DNA from: Panopea generosa | Lineage: Eukaryota; Mollusca; Bivalvia; Adapedonta; Hiatellidae | Direction of reading: 5' to 3' | Length of the DNA: 64,000 nucleotides | Assembly (NCBI GenBank): GCA_029582155.1 | Contig: CM055905.1 | Location: forward strand, 5,334,062-5,398,061 | Shown here: positions 46,291 to 58,639 of the stretch, one piece after another | Layout: each line of letters starts with the position of its first letter | Position numbering within the stretch: position 1 is the stretch's first letter | Translations under genes and position numbers: made by a program | The notes under the pieces: generated by a model | The model's input: the letters and a program-made list of their open reading frames with translations, nothing else | What the model was told of the DNA's origin: nothing | Database searches by the model: none

Positions 46291-47534
46291 TATCAATATA
46301 AGCTGTATACAATGAAATGGAAAATAAACATGTTCTACTCAGTTATGGTAGAATAGAAGATATTCCTACTAAACAATATATAGCTTGTAAGCTTCCCATC
46401 ACCGAGGTATTGCTTATAAATAAGAAAAATCCGCACTGGAAGCACATCCCCGCCACCAAATGACGGTTTTGTGTTTCAGCAATTCTTTTTTCTTTCCAGA
46501 AATAAAAGCTAAATACCAAATTTTAATGGAATAAAGATCATACATTCCAGAGTTGTTTTGCCAAGTTTCAGCAAATTCTGTGTGGTATGACATCTGAAAA
46601 TTAAAACTAAAATAACCGCTGATCCACTTATACATCTTGTACAGTGAGTGTAGAAAATTCAGAGTTAATGGCCTTATTTTAGATTCTGCTGTATTTTTTA
46701 CTCTTACTCCGGTCTTTGTTGCATTTTCATATTTTCTTCCTATGTTGCATTTTAATATCTTGTGGGTGTATTTGATGAATATGATAAATAGAATCTGATA
46801 AAAATACTCGCTGCATAAAATCTATGTCGTTCTCATTTTCATGTTAAAAGTACAATACTATATTCCAATTCATTTCGTTTTTTTTTTCGATAACTAAGAC
46901 AAATATTCCAACATATTTCAAATAAAGTTTAAACAATTGCACCTGCCTGTAGCAACTTTATATTTCGCTGATCTTTTTACTATAATGTATTTGTTAAACA
47001 ACACATGAGATTTCTTAGGAAACGTGAACAATGGCATTATGCTGGTGAGCAAAAAGACATCTACGGTGGTATTCACCAACCATTCTAGAGAATAACCTAA
47101 GACTTGAACTCAAGAACAAATATAGAGATAATTTTTTGAGGCCAAAGTGTGCAAGCATGTGGGGACACCTAATATATAGTCAAATGAACAGTTATTCTAT
47201 CTGTCATGGCTAACTAGATATTTAAGGTTGAAATTTGGATTTTCAAGCTCAAGTCTAAGAATAATCATTCTCAACTTGAGAATGATTGGTGAATACGACC
47301 GCAGCATTTCTAATTAAGATAGGGTAATTTAAATTGCTTTTTGCGTTTTTTTTTAAATTTTTATAAACGTTATGCTTTTATCGTTCACCTAGACCGTTAC
47401 TGAGAAAACATCCTAGCCAAATCTTTAAGTCAAATGTGTACTACTACTGTAGAACGTTGTCTCGAACACGGATGGGTGGAACACCACATATAGCTCGAAC
47501 CACTTATCTGGTCCCGGCCAAATTCATATTTTGA
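46291..47534. other. Intergenic, no gene seen
   Basis: AT-rich. Near 47085-47300 'caaccattctagagaataac' and 'attctcaacttgagaatgat' contain short inverted words, without a clear element. Confidence 0.4.
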
Positions 47535-48560
47535 TGTATATGCGTTATTAGACATGATATTTATTTGATTAGTACGTAATTAGACATAATATTTAATTGA
47601 TCAGCGCGTAACTAGACATTATATTTATTTGATTAGTACGTAATTAGACATAATATTTAATTGATCAGCGCGTAACTAGACATTATATTTATTTGGTTAG
47701 TACGTAATTAGACATAATATTTAATTGATTAGTGCGTAATAAGACATAATATTTAATTTAGAAGTACGTGATAAGACATAATATTTATTTTATTAGTACG
47801 TATTTAGAAATAATAATTATTGAAATAGTACCTACATTGATGTAATATTTATTTGAATAGTACATAATTTGATATAATATTTTATTGATTTGCGCGTTAT
47901 TAGACATGATATTTATTTAATTTGTAGGTAATTAGACATAATATTTAATTGATTAGTGCGTAATTAGACATAATATTTAATTGATTAGCGCGTAATTAGA
48001 CATAATATTTAATTGATTAGTGCGTAATTAGACATAATATTTAATTGATTAGCGCGTAATTAGACATAATATTTTAATTGATTAGTGCTTGTTATAAGAC
48101 ATACTATGTATTTGATTAATACATAATTACACAAAGTATGTATCTAATTATCACCAGATTGGACATAATATGTAATTAGTTAGCACGTAATAAGACAGAA
48201 CATGTATTTGATTAGTGCGTAATTAGATATAACATGTATTTGTAGGTAATTAGAAATATTAATTAATTGTTTAGCCCGTAATAAGACATAATATTAAATT
48301 GATTAGTTCGTAATTAGACATACTATTTAATTGATTAGTGCGTAGTTAGACATAATATTTAATTGACTAGCGTGTAATTAGAGATAATATTTTAATTGAT
48401 TAGTGCGTGTTATAAGACATAATATGTCTTTGATTAACACATATCTAATTATCACCTGATTGGACATACCATGTAATTAGTTAGCGCGTAATTAGACAGA
48501 ACATGTATTTGATTAGTGCGTAATCAGACATAATATGTATTTATTTAATTAACCTGTTAT
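47535..48560 (+). repeat. About 32-bp AT-rich satellite, some 32 units
   Basis: Unit 'aattagacataatatttaat' then 'tgattagtgcgt'. Some stretches (47580-47700, 47935-48075) show a two-unit period with 'gcgcgtaa' and 'gtacgtaa' alternating. Confidence 0.9.
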
Positions 48561-49078
48561 TGGACATACTGTTTATCTCAGCCACTATGCAACCCAATTT
48601 TATTCATTTTTTTTTTCAATTCAATAGTTTATTCACTCATTTCATGGTATACATGACAATATGAGTAATAACAAAAATACATACAATATACAGTAGAGGA
48701 TAAATTATATATGATCAGGAAAATGGAATATTGCAAAAAATACTATAGTTATACTTTAAATGAGTATAAAATAATTGTTGTTATTATTGTTGTTGTTGTT
48801 GTTGTTGTTATTGTTGGGTGTTTTTGTTTTGCCAATGGGAGAGTACCCTACATTTATTGAAACTAAATATTCAATGAAACAATCCAGACATTATCAAATT
48901 ATATTATGTAACTGGTATAATGCTAAAACTCAACGACGTTGTTATAATGTGTTGCCAGACATGTTCTTATCTATTTCTTAATATAAAAATAAAAAAGGAG
49001 CACGGTATATTAACTAGCTCACTACAGAAATCATCCTAGCACTTGCTTGGTTACATGTTAACTGTCTTAAAACATTAC
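48561..49078. other. Intron or intergenic, with a TTG run
   Basis: Contains a (TTG)n run at about 48776-48815. No exon seen before the donor at 49078. Confidence 0.4.
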
Positions 49079-49172
49079 CTTGGTTTAGCCTCCTGGTCCG
49101 TTGACGAAGAGAAGCGCCGGACACGATTGTCACCAAGCACAGTAATCCGAAATACACCAATAACTTAAACAT
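49079..49172 (-). CDS. First coding exon with signal peptide, secreted-protein gene
   Basis: Minus-strand ATG at 49172-49170 opens 31 codons and one extra base before a G|gtaatg donor (phase 1). MFKLLVYFGLLCLVTIVSGA is a textbook signal peptide: a Lys, a hydrophobic core and a small-residue cleavage site. SLRQRTRRLNQ follows, with a dibasic/furin-like RTRR. The extra G joins to AT (33027) or AC (25770) to give Asp, so this exon fits both paralogous terminal exons. A TATA-like element on this strand at about 49250-49259 (gcataaataa) lies about 80 bases upstream. The linkage rests on phase, orientation and the secreted, basic character of both parts; the intron to 33027 would be 16 kb. Other exons may lie between. 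Confidence 0.6.
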
Positions 49173-49479
49173 GTTGTCACAGTAGCAGTCGGTCCACTTG
49201 AATGTTTACAATACTTAACTTTACTGGTATTAATACCACAACAGAACTGTTTATTTATGCAACACTTTGTGGATACGTTCAAGTTCAAGTTTAGGATAAC
49301 GCACGTTCTTATTAGTAAACTACGTAAGAATTCCAATGTCAAGAGTCACTGATAACAGGGTCGCATTTCTATTTTACAGTTGCAGCAGACGAATGAGATT
49401 TCACGAGCGGTAATACACATTAACTACAGGATCATCTGGCGCTTGATGAAGGTAATTATACTCTTTAAACGATCCGCGA
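49173..49479. promoter_or_regulatory. Upstream region of the signal-peptide exon
   Basis: About 300 bp before the satellite. It holds the TATA-like 'gcataaataaac' (minus strand) and no open frame worth calling. Promoter role is inferred from position only. Confidence 0.3.
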
Positions 49480-51128
49480 AATATATATTTTAACATATTG
49501 TAGACAAATATACCTTAAAGGATCTGAGAAATACATATATCTTAAACGGTCCTAGAAATATATTCTCTTTAAACGATCCTAGAAATATACTTTAACAGAT
49601 CCTAGAAATATATACTTAAAATGATCCTTGAAATATACTTTAACAGATCCTAGAAATATATTCCTTTTACGATTCTAGAAATATATTCTTTAAACGATCC
49701 TAGAAATATAAACTTTATACAATTCTAGGTATATATACTTTAACAGATCCTAGAAATATATACTTTAGATTCTAAAAATGTATACTTTAACTGATTCTAG
49801 AAATATATACTTTAATAGATTCTAGATATATACTTTATACAATTCTAGAATATATACTTTAATAGATTCTAGAAATATATACTTTAACAGATCCTAGAAA
49901 TATATACTTTAACAGATTCTAGAAATATGTACTTTAATAGATTCTAGAAATATATACTTTATACAATTCTAGAAATATATATTTTAATAGATTTTAGAAA
50001 TATATACATTAACAGATCCTAGATATATACTTTAACAGATTCTAGAAATATACATTTTAACAGATTCTAGAAATATATTCTTTAAACGATCCTAGAAATA
50101 TATATTTTAAACGATCGTAAAAATATATTCTTTAAACGATCCTAGAAATATATACTTTAAACGATCGTAGAAATATATATTTTAAACGATCCTAGAAATA
50201 TATACTTTAAACGATCGTAGAAATATATATTTTAAACGATCCTAGAAATATATATTTTAACAGATCCTAGAAATACTTTATACGATTCTAGAAATATATA
50301 CATTATACAATTCTAGAAATACATATTTTAACAGATCCTAGAAATATATACTTTAAACGATCCTAGAAATATATACTTTAAACAATTCTAGAAATATATA
50401 CTTTAACAGATCATAGAAATATATACTTTAGGAGATCCTAGAAATATATACTTTAAACGATCCTAAAAATATATACTTTAAACGATCCTAGAAATATATA
50501 CTTTAAACGATCCGAGAAAAATATATACTTTAACAGATTCTAGAAATATATACTTTATACAATTCTAGAAATATATACTTTAACAGATCCTAGAAATATA
50601 TTCTTTAAACGATCCTAGAAACATATACTTTTACAGATCCTAGAAATATATACTTAAAACGATCCTAGAAATATATACTTTAAACGATCCTAGAAATATT
50701 TACTTTAACAGATTCTAGAAATATATACTTTATACAATTCTAGAAATATATTCTTTAACAGATCCTAGAAATATATTCTTTAAACGATCCTAGAAACATA
50801 TACTTTTACAGATCCCAAAAATATATACTTAAAACGATCCTAGAAATGTATACTTTAAACGATCCTAGAAATATATACTTTAACAGATCCTAGAAATACA
50901 TACTTAAAACGATCCTAGAAATAAATACTTTAAACGATCCTAGAAATATATACTTTAACAGATCCTAGAAATATATACTTAAAACGATCCTAGAAATATA
51001 TACTTTAACAGATCCTAGAAATATATACTTTAACAGATCCTAGAAATATATAATTAAAACGATCCTAGAAATATATACTTTAAACGATCCTAGAAATGTA
51101 TTCTTTATAGGATCCTAGAAATATATGC
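49480..51128 (+). repeat. About 24-25 bp satellite, some 65 units
   Basis: Unit 'gatcctagaaatatatactt' then taaac or taaca. Two subtypes, 'taaacgatcc' and 'taacagatcc', interleave. Ends exactly at the LTR start. Confidence 0.93.
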
Positions 51129-51130
51129 TT

Positions 51131-52875
51131 TGTAACAAAATAGTTAAGGTTGTTGTGGCCAATTTTAGTAGTGTCAGTTAGTACGTGTCCATTGTACTGA
51201 TATAAGGCTATATTTAGAACAAGTAGCGCGGAATTGTTAAAGCTCGATAGAGTCAACGTTTTTAAGATCTTTTTACATTTTCATTCTTTGATTAAAGAAT
51301 AAATCATTTTGAAGTGTATTTCATCAAATACCATTAAGTATTAAGAAAGTTAGAGTAATAAACGGGTTTATTTGTCATGAAACTAATTTAAGTTTACATT
51401 GGCCTAATAACGTAAAATTCGCATCGTACGATGTTTGAAAGTTTGTTATTTCATGAGTTGCACGAAATTCACTAAGGTATGTGGGCTGTTTTGCTATATA
51501 TTCTGACTGTATTATGGAAGCACTGTCCACTACTATAAGAAAAACATCTTTGGAGTTGGCGTGACGAGAAGGATTTAGCTTAGTTACTGTTCCAGTAGAT
51601 AATCGGCAGATGGGATATGTGAATTTCATATTATGCTGTATTTAAATGTCTGATAGATATATTTTTGACATAATCAGATCTAACTGTTAAGTTGTATAAA
51701 TTGTTCATATCCATTCCGACGATAATGTCTTTAATTTAATACACATCCGCGGTATGGAGAGGCGTTTTGTTAGACTATAGGCCGAGGTATCTGAGAACGT
51801 ATTTTGAGCTGTTGATATTGTGTTTACGATGAAGTGTTGAAATTCATCATGTTAGAATTTCTTGATGTGTGTTATTAGATTTTGTTGACTGCTTTTTCTG
51901 ATATTAACAATGTGAATTGATACAGAATTGGTGTATACTTCATATTATAAATGAGAAATTATATAGAGATATATTTGCTATTTTGAGAATGACTGAATGT
52001 CATATATGAGATGTTGTTTAAACTGCCATGAAACTGCAGATAATAAGAATTGAATTAACTGTTATCATATATTGATAAATCTACCATGAAACTGTTAGAT
52101 GGTAAGAATTGAATGTACTGTTATAATATGTTGATAAATATACAATGAAACTGTTACATGGTAAGAATTGAATGCACTGTTATCATATACTGATAAAAAT
52201 GCCATGAAATTGATAGATGGTAATAATAGACGCCATGTTATTACAAATTTGAGTACTAGTAAATCTGAGTTTATATATATATTATAGCCGTTTTTAGACG
52301 TAAGCGAGACATGTGTCCGCTACGTTAACGACGTATAGACGTGACAGGAAGTCAGATAGTGGTAGTACCATCATAAGGACAGCAACCCATATAATTCATT
52401 ATATGGACGACTTGACGGTCCTGACGTCGGAGTACGGTCGACAGTCGGTGCGAGGCGACGTAAAGCCAGAAACTAAGTATAGAGTTCTACGTAGGATAGC
52501 CCAGTTTCTATCGCCAACACCACAAAGGACGATCGATGCTAAATCTACGCTAATCCGGACGCGGTAGTAACATCTTAAATACAATATAAGTGCATTGTAA
52601 AAAACAGTTAACATTCATATGATGTAAGCAGTTTGAATCGCGATATAGATTACGAGCGCGTGTAGGAGAAAGAACTGTGTAAACAAGTGTTATTTCCATC
52701 ATAGAACATTTTAAACCAGCTGTGTTTTTTTTGTTGAGTAATTATCTTTAAATTGTATATATCTTATAATTGTATATTCGTTATTTCATTCATGTAAAAT
52801 TAAAATTGTAAATTTTATTTGAGTATACTTGTATTCTACCCTCGTGAGTTGTCGGCCCTTGGTCATTTTGCTACA
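51131..52875 (+). mobile_element. Probable LTR of a Ty3/gypsy-like retrotransposon (5' LTR)
   Basis: Starts TGTAACAAAAT and ends ATTTTGCTACA, an imperfect inverted pair with TG...CA ends. It is followed one base later by a tRNA-Leu-type primer site. About 1.75 kb, long for an LTR. Contains a 62-bp tandem repeat at 52022-52240 and short frames at 51375-51629 (minus) and 52313-52567 (plus) without recognised domains. No matching 3' LTR is in the window. Confidence 0.5.
52022..52240 (+). repeat. About 62-bp tandem repeat, 3.5 units
   Basis: 'catgaaactgttagatggta' and 'agaattgaatgtactgttat' recur near 52030, 52085, 52145 and 52202. Confidence 0.85.
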
Positions 52876-52876
52876 A

Positions 52877-52894
52877 TGGTGTCAGAAGCGGGAT
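52877..52894 (+). other. Primer-binding site, tRNA-Leu type
   Basis: TGGTGTCAGAAGCGGGAT is nearly the complement of the 3' end of tRNA-Leu (TGGTGTCAGgAGtGGGAT). It lies one base after the LTR end, the expected place. Confidence 0.65.
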
Positions 52895-53914
52895 TTTGAT
52901 TGCATTATGCATCAAAGACGACAACGCGCTTGAGGTAGAATTATATAGAAATAGTGTAAATATTCCTCTTTAAATTGTTTATTGTTTCTTTCATAAGTGA
53001 ATTCTTAAAATAAGAAATAATCAAAAATTGTTCATAGAACTTGATAAAGTATCATTTATAATTTTCGTTCAAAATTGTTTGATATTTAATTAAATAAGTT
53101 CCATTTCAGTCACGACAACCCCGGGGTGGTATTTGCCCATCTGTGACAGAGTTAAGTCAGTAAAATAAAGCGTCCATGTACCTGAGGTGAGTCATAATTT
53201 TAGAAAATAATTACCCTGTGATGTGACACAGCGTCGCTTGTGTAAGCGTTCTGTTGTAAAGCGCGGAACTGAGGGTATCAGACAGGCTGTGAACCTGTTA
53301 TGGGTGACTGAATTACATAGATTTTTTACCTTGTGCAGCTTTAAATTTGATTTAAATTTTTGAACTTATTTTTGATATTTGATTACTGTATACTGACGAG
53401 AATTTTATAACGTTAGTAACACGTGAAATATATATAAAAGTGAACTGAGCAGGGTTGGCCAGTTATAGTCAATAAGAGTCGGTAGTAAATGTATGTAAGA
53501 TAAGTTGTATTTATATCTAGTATTCATATGTTATGAGATCCGTGTATAACGAAGTGTGAACTGTACCGTAACATATACGCGTACGTGTAAATAGTAATTG
53601 AGATAGTGGATCAGAATAGAATAGTTCGCATAGAATGGTAGCAGTTTGCGATATTTAATCGGAGTGTGTAGCTTTAACGTACACAAAAGAAGAATAGCAC
53701 TTTGCGATATTTAATCGGAGTGTGTAGCTTGTTATTTACACACGCTTTGTGTAGTAGGTACGGTACTGCTAGCGAGTTATAAATAGTCGCTTGCGGTTAA
53801 ACTGTGTTTACAGTTTAATACTGTTTGATATTGTACATTAATTTTTGTTGGTATTGTTGTTAAAATTATTGTAATACAAATTATATTGTGGTAGATCATA
53901 CGCAATAATTAATC

Positions 53915-53971
53915 ATGACTAGTATGAAAGAGTTAACCGAATTAGGAGAGAATTTTGGTTATGAAGGTTAG
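53915..53971 (+). pseudogene. Broken start of a gypsy-type gag
   Basis: ATG opens MTSMKELTELGENFGYEG and hits TAG at 53969. The next codons read ELQTFLKR in the same frame before another stop. This 'L..LG...GYEG.ELQ.FLK' start is typical of gag in mollusc Ty3/gypsy elements (from memory). A leader of about 1 kb separates it from the primer site; within it a word of about 35 bp (ttgcgatatttaatcggagt and following) occurs twice near 53647 and 53702. The rest of gag-pol is absent, so the element is a 5' remnant. Confidence 0.5.
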
Positions 53972-53989
53972 GAACTTCAGACTTTTTAA

Positions 53990-55396
53990 AACGATTTTAG
54001 TAATTCCCAATTTATACCCTTTTGGGGCCCCTCCTGACCCCTGAAGACGTAGGAACCCAGTCAATTTTACAAATCTAAACCTCCTTCACCTAACAATACT
54101 TTTGTGAAGATATAGGCAAAATCATTTCCATTTTTAAAAAAAGTAATATATTGACATGTGTCCCCTAATTGAACCCTCGGGGCGGGTTCATTTTTAACAC
54201 TAGGGACACCATTTGAAGAATCTAACAAAACTATAGTTGGTCATCAATACTACATAAACATTTTGAAAATATGTTGGGCCGTTCATAAGATTTTTTAAGT
54301 TTTGGACTATTTTTAGTAACGGCGGCCATCTTGAATTTCAGACCTTTGGCCAGTACAGCTAATAAGAACATGATATATCGACAACAGGAGACTAAATCAG
54401 CACATTCAATTCAGACACACGTTCAAAGGGCTATTAAAGAGATACTAACATGCCATCCAGCATGTCACCCGTGTATCCTGCCAGTCTATGTAATTATTAG
54501 TTATTAAACTAACGGTGTTATATTAGCTTTGTCACGTGGGTAAAATCTTTAAAAATACATTTTTTTTATTTTTCTTGTAACCTTTTTTATCATACCGATA
54601 CGAAAGAATTAAATTTCAAGCATTTTACCAAAGGTTATGTCTCTTTTCAACAAAGACACAAGATTGAGTTCATATTTGCATTATGAAGATACCGTGACAC
54701 CATTGTGAAAAACCGTGCTGAGTGAAGATATAACGCAATTGCTGTGTTAATTTAATAAGACGCTGTTCTAAATCAGAGCAACACATTGTAAGCATTAGAT
54801 AAACTTTTAGGTTAGCGACAGGTCATATGTCCACCATGGTGTCAGAGGCATGCCGGACACTGTTATGAAATACCCGCCATTTCGAAACAAAAATCGCTCC
54901 TACTGCGTATATGTATTTGAACGGTTACAGCTCGGTCCAAAATATATAACATTACATGTGTTGAAAATGCGATACAATCATTAATTAAATTCTGTTTATA
55001 TGTCTCAGGACATAAATTCAATATTCTGAGATATAGACTTAGACTCAAAATGTCAAAATTAAAGATTCAAATATCATATCTTAAGCAAACAACTCACTAC
55101 ACGTATATGTTACTACATGTATATGTATTTGCAGTACCAAGTTTTAATGTTTATTTACAGGATCACATTTCTTACTCGTAACAAGGACTATATATAGTTC
55201 CTTGCCCACCAGTGCATGTTTTAAAAAAAATCAAAGTCCCATTGGAAATAAGCGCGTTTGTTGCTTTAATGGGTTATCCCGGATTATAAGATCTGTTATA
55301 TTTAGATGATTACTATATTTATTTATTTTACTTATTTATTTTTCTTGATTTATTACTGTTAATTTATTGTCATGATATATATGTTGTGTAATGATC
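53990..55396. other. Intergenic, no gene seen
   Basis: AT-rich sequence of unknown origin. At 54834 'tggtgtcagaggcatgccgg' shares ten bases with the tRNA-Leu primer site but lacks the rest. Confidence 0.4.
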
Positions 55397-55435
55397 TTAT
55401 ATACCTGAATAAATTTGAATTGAATTGAATGTACG
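55397..55435 (+). other. Possible LINE 3' tail
   Basis: 'cctgaataaatttgaattga' ends in repeated GAATT, the style of some LINE 3' ends. No upstream reverse transcriptase frame. Confidence 0.3.
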
Positions 55436-55570
55436 GGGTTTTACAAAAATGAAAGATTTGAGTCGGTGTCCGATTCTCAGACTCAAATTATTGATGAATT
55501 TAGATCCTGATATTGTACAGTGTAACGTCCTGGTCAGCTTTACTGCCGGCAAAAATAGTAAAACAATGTG

Positions 55571-55576
55571 TTTATT
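55571..55576 (-). terminator. Poly(A) signal candidate for the EML gene
   Basis: AATAAA on the minus strand about 320 bases past the EML stop codon. Position only. Confidence 0.35.
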
Positions 55577-55896
55577 GATATAATTATAAAACAAAACTAT
55601 TCCAAATACATTGTTTTTTTGAAAACGGTATTGGCACGTGATGTTATATATATTGAATTTGATTGGATAGCCGATGTTTTAGCAAGCACGTGTTACATCC
55701 GGGTACCTTTCCTTCAACTGCTTATTTTTTTCCCCACACGTAATTCAGCACGAAAATGGGTTATCATATACGATTTGAAGGCTCAAACAATTTTATACAA
55801 GTTATTGAAGAATTTGGTGTCAATTAAATATTATTGTCCCAGGTTTAAGTATTTTACACAATATTGTATAGTTGTATTTGTATGAAACAAAGTTAG

Positions 55897-56019
55897 TCAC
55901 ACGAGCTCCCACTGTATGAGACAGGAATCACGACCTCCAACGGAAAACACATATTTACCACAGGGACTGAAACGTATAGCATGCACTGTAGCGTGACTTT
56001 TGTAGGTGTGGCAAAATAC
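55897..56019 (-). CDS. EML: EML family WD-repeat protein, terminal exon
   Basis: Minus strand. Acceptor cattttattttacag, phase 0, 40 codons and TGA at 55897-55899. It encodes the last WD blade: CHTYKSHATVHAIRFSPCGK, then the closing FSVGGRDSCLIQWELV. Human EML proteins end in the same way (a SHVTNVSF-like strand, STGGKD, IIQW). EML proteins bind microtubules through an N-terminal trimerisation region and a TAPE double propeller; this exon closes the second propeller. Confidence 0.88.
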   Translation of the reverse strand, partial: VFCHTYKSHATVHAIRFSPCGKYVFSVGGRDSCLIQWELV

Positions 56020-56098
56020 CTGTAAAATAAAATGTGAATATTTAATTATTCATACATAAACACGCAAATTTATATTTTTAATAGTAAACAAATCTATA

Positions 56099-56105
<7 letters not shown>

Positions 56106-56156
<51 letters not shown>
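56106..56156. repeat. (AT)n microsatellite
   Basis: About 26 AT dinucleotides, within the last EML intron. Confidence 0.97.
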
Positions 56157-56158
<2 letters not shown>

Positions 56159-56311
56159 TTTCCTCCAGTATCGGCGAGCAGTATAAATTTCTTAACGGAA
56201 CAGCTAACTTGCCACCTGATATTTCATGCATTTTCTCAAAAATATTAGAGTAATTTCATTGAAATCTAGACTTGCATAAAAAAGAATGTTTATTTTTAAT
56301 AACTTAAATGT

Positions 56312-56461
56312 ACGGAACAACTAACCCGCAATTTTTGTATTTCAAATATTTTCGTTCAGCTATTAAGTAGCGCCATCATGTCGTATACAAGCTCTAATAG
56401 CGCTACGTAATAGTTAAACGAAAATATTTGAAATACAAAAGTTGCGGGTTAGTTGTTCCGT
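56312..56461. mobile_element. Foldback MITE in the EML intron
   Basis: Two arms of about 63 bp are near-perfect inverted copies (acggaacaactaacccgcaa outward on both sides, then tttcaaatattttcgtt). The loop is about 25 bp (atcatgtcgtatacaag). At 56192 'acggaacagctaacttgcc' resembles one arm tip. Confidence 0.85.
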
Positions 56462-56535
56462 TCAGTATAAAACAAAGAGAACAATGAAAACAAGATAACA
56501 ACAACAACATTCGAATTTCAGTACTTTATATTAAT

Positions 56536-56660
56536 AATTATGCATTCACAGACTGGCAAGCAACCACTCGCACACATACACACATTGAAACATTTAACAT
56601 AATTATGCATTCACAGACTGGCAAGCAACCACTCGCACACATTGAAAACATTTAACATAT
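56536..56660 (+). repeat. Two-unit tandem repeat, about 66 bp
   Basis: 'aattatgcattcacagactg' and 'gcaagcaaccactcgcacac' occur twice. Confidence 0.9.
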
Positions 56661-56814
56661 GTATTCTCTTATATATACATATCTCACAAAAGTGAGAATT
56701 AACGTTGTTTTGTAGCGTGTTATAAAGTTCCAAGGTATATTTTCCATGTAGTACAACGTTTTGATTAGTTTATGATAAAGTAATTAATTTTGGCTTATTT
56801 GAACCGCTATTGGG

Positions 56815-56945
56815 TCCATTCCCTAGATAGAACCAGTACTGAGTATTGTATCTTTAAGAAGATATCGAGTCGAGCTGAAGATCGAACTCGCAAACTCCAA
56901 CGAGAACGGCCAACATTCTATCCACTTCACAACCGCTCTGCTTAT
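56815..56945 (-). mobile_element. tRNA-like retroposon, family D
   Basis: Read on the minus strand: 'cagagcggttgtgaagtgga' (A-box-like), 'gtttgcgagttcgatcttca' (B box), then 'caatactcagtactggttct'. Confidence 0.6.
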
Positions 56946-57487
56946 ATGGGTATGTAAGTTTTCATCTACATAATAAGTTGTTTACAAACACTATTTTAAC
57001 AGGCCTCATCTATATTGCGATATTTGTTTCGATCTTAACAACAAACCTGCACATTAATTTAAAACATCATATATCAAGAATATTCTGTTCAATAATTTAT
57101 ATTGTGCTTTGTCTTTGTAGTGTAAAAATCTTTAATTTAATTGACTAAATACTTAATCGCGGCCCGTGATAAAGTCACTCATTGGCTGTGATCGGTTATA
57201 CTAAAACACTGATGAATAATACGGAAAATGCCGACTTGTGTATTAACGAATTTCTCATAAATAAAATAAACATGATGGACGGAACAAACCATTATCTTTG
57301 AATGGGACCTCTATCTTTGTGATTCAATAAACTTTCCATCATTTACTGAAGAGAATGTTACAGGTGATGCATCTTTAAATTAATCACATAGTTACTACAA
57401 CGCATTCCTAGCAACGTTGTTATGCTGTGTTCACTTTACAGCTACACTCATGCTGTTGACAACAAAGTCGAAAGAAGATAAACTCAC

Positions 57488-57717
57488 CCCACTAAGACTG
57501 CACGGATAACGGAAGAGACTAATACCCCCGCAATTATCCCCCATGGCGATCAGAGTTTCTGATTGGTTGACACCTAGTGACGTCATTTCCTTTTCTCCCA
57601 CACATTTTGTAGCCAGGATACCGGCAATCGACACATGGACATGTACAGAATGAGACAACCATCGCGTTCGTGAAATAATGGGCGTCTTCACAAAACTTTC
57701 AAGTGTCGCAGGTAACC
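57488..57717 (-). CDS. EML: EML family WD-repeat protein, penultimate exon
   Basis: Minus strand. Acceptor ttccattccattcccag, starts GG (phase 1) and ends AGTGGG before gtgagt (phase 0, matching the terminal exon). About 76 residues: TRWLSHSVHVHVSIAGILA aligns with the W-T-Y-T...G-V-W stretch of EML, and ETLIAMGDNCGGISLFRYPC with the EML signature strand V(I)AVADDFCKVHLFQYPC. The 'PCS' motif before the last blade is a hallmark of the family. Confidence 0.85.
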
Positions 57718-58254
57718 CTGGGAATGGAATGGAAAACAATGTAGTAACACTATTGTCGTCTTATCTTGTGCACGAAGTATATAAAAAAACATTTTATGGT
57801 GTCTTGACGTCAATTTCAACACATACTAGGATTTATGTGGCAGCCAGTTTTATCTGTGAATGAAGAGCTAATCTATTCCAGTCCCTGATATCTCCAGAAC
57901 CGGTCTCCGAAACACCAATGCACAGAAGAGAATTACAATATTTATACTTTGACGTTTACCAACTGTGACTCACTTAAGCAACTGCTCAATCACTTATTCA
58001 AATCTCACTGCTATGTGACGGACCGTAGCCGGGAGAGCTTGCTCCGTTCTACAGTCTAGGTCTTACTACACAGTTGACTTTTGTTGTATATAAAACTAAA
58101 ATTCCACATAGTAAGAAATCAATTCCACATAGAATTTTTTTAAAGTATTTATCTTCATAGAAGGGATGTATACCCGCTTAAAAATGTACAATAACATGTA
58201 GGTTGACCAGCTTGTTTTTTTAAAGAGGGTGCAGTAGCACCCTAATATTTTACA
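57718..58254. other. EML intron with a SINE B fragment
   Basis: 'tcaatttcaacacatactag' at about 57805-57890 looks like a degraded minus-strand SINE B. I looked here for the missing EML blade exon and saw none. Confidence 0.4.
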
Positions 58255-58395
58255 CCTATGATGTCTTATTGCAGTATATGCTATGCCAGTTTTTGCTCTA
58301 CTCATATGCAGCAAAAACACAACCACCGTGAACCACTTTAAAAATATTTCAAAACCTTGGACTTTTTTAGTGTAAGAATCTTGCTACCGTGGGAA
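58255..58395. repeat. Dispersed repeat R1, copy 2
   Basis: 'tattgcagtatatgctatgc', 'tttttgctctactcatatgc' and 'agaatcttgctaccgt' match 23650-23800. Confidence 0.6.
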
Positions 58396-58639
58396 AAAGA
58401 GGCATAACTGTGTTGTGTGATGCATTGCGGAATGGTCGTGATTACTGGCATGCTTGCTCGTGACAATACCATTCAGTGCTTACCCAATAAAATAAAAATA
58501 TTATTTTACTTAAACGAACATAATTCTCTACAAAAAAATGCATTTCGGTACAAGATATCTCCCATCACTTACAAAACTTTAGTTCCTGCGTTGTTGAGCT
58601 ACTTCTGATTAAATAGCCTTCCTCCGATTTCTTTGAAGA

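Noticed and set aside
54834-54860. Second LTR primer site
   Set aside because: Only the first ten bases match the tRNA-Leu complement and no LTR end is recognisable before it.
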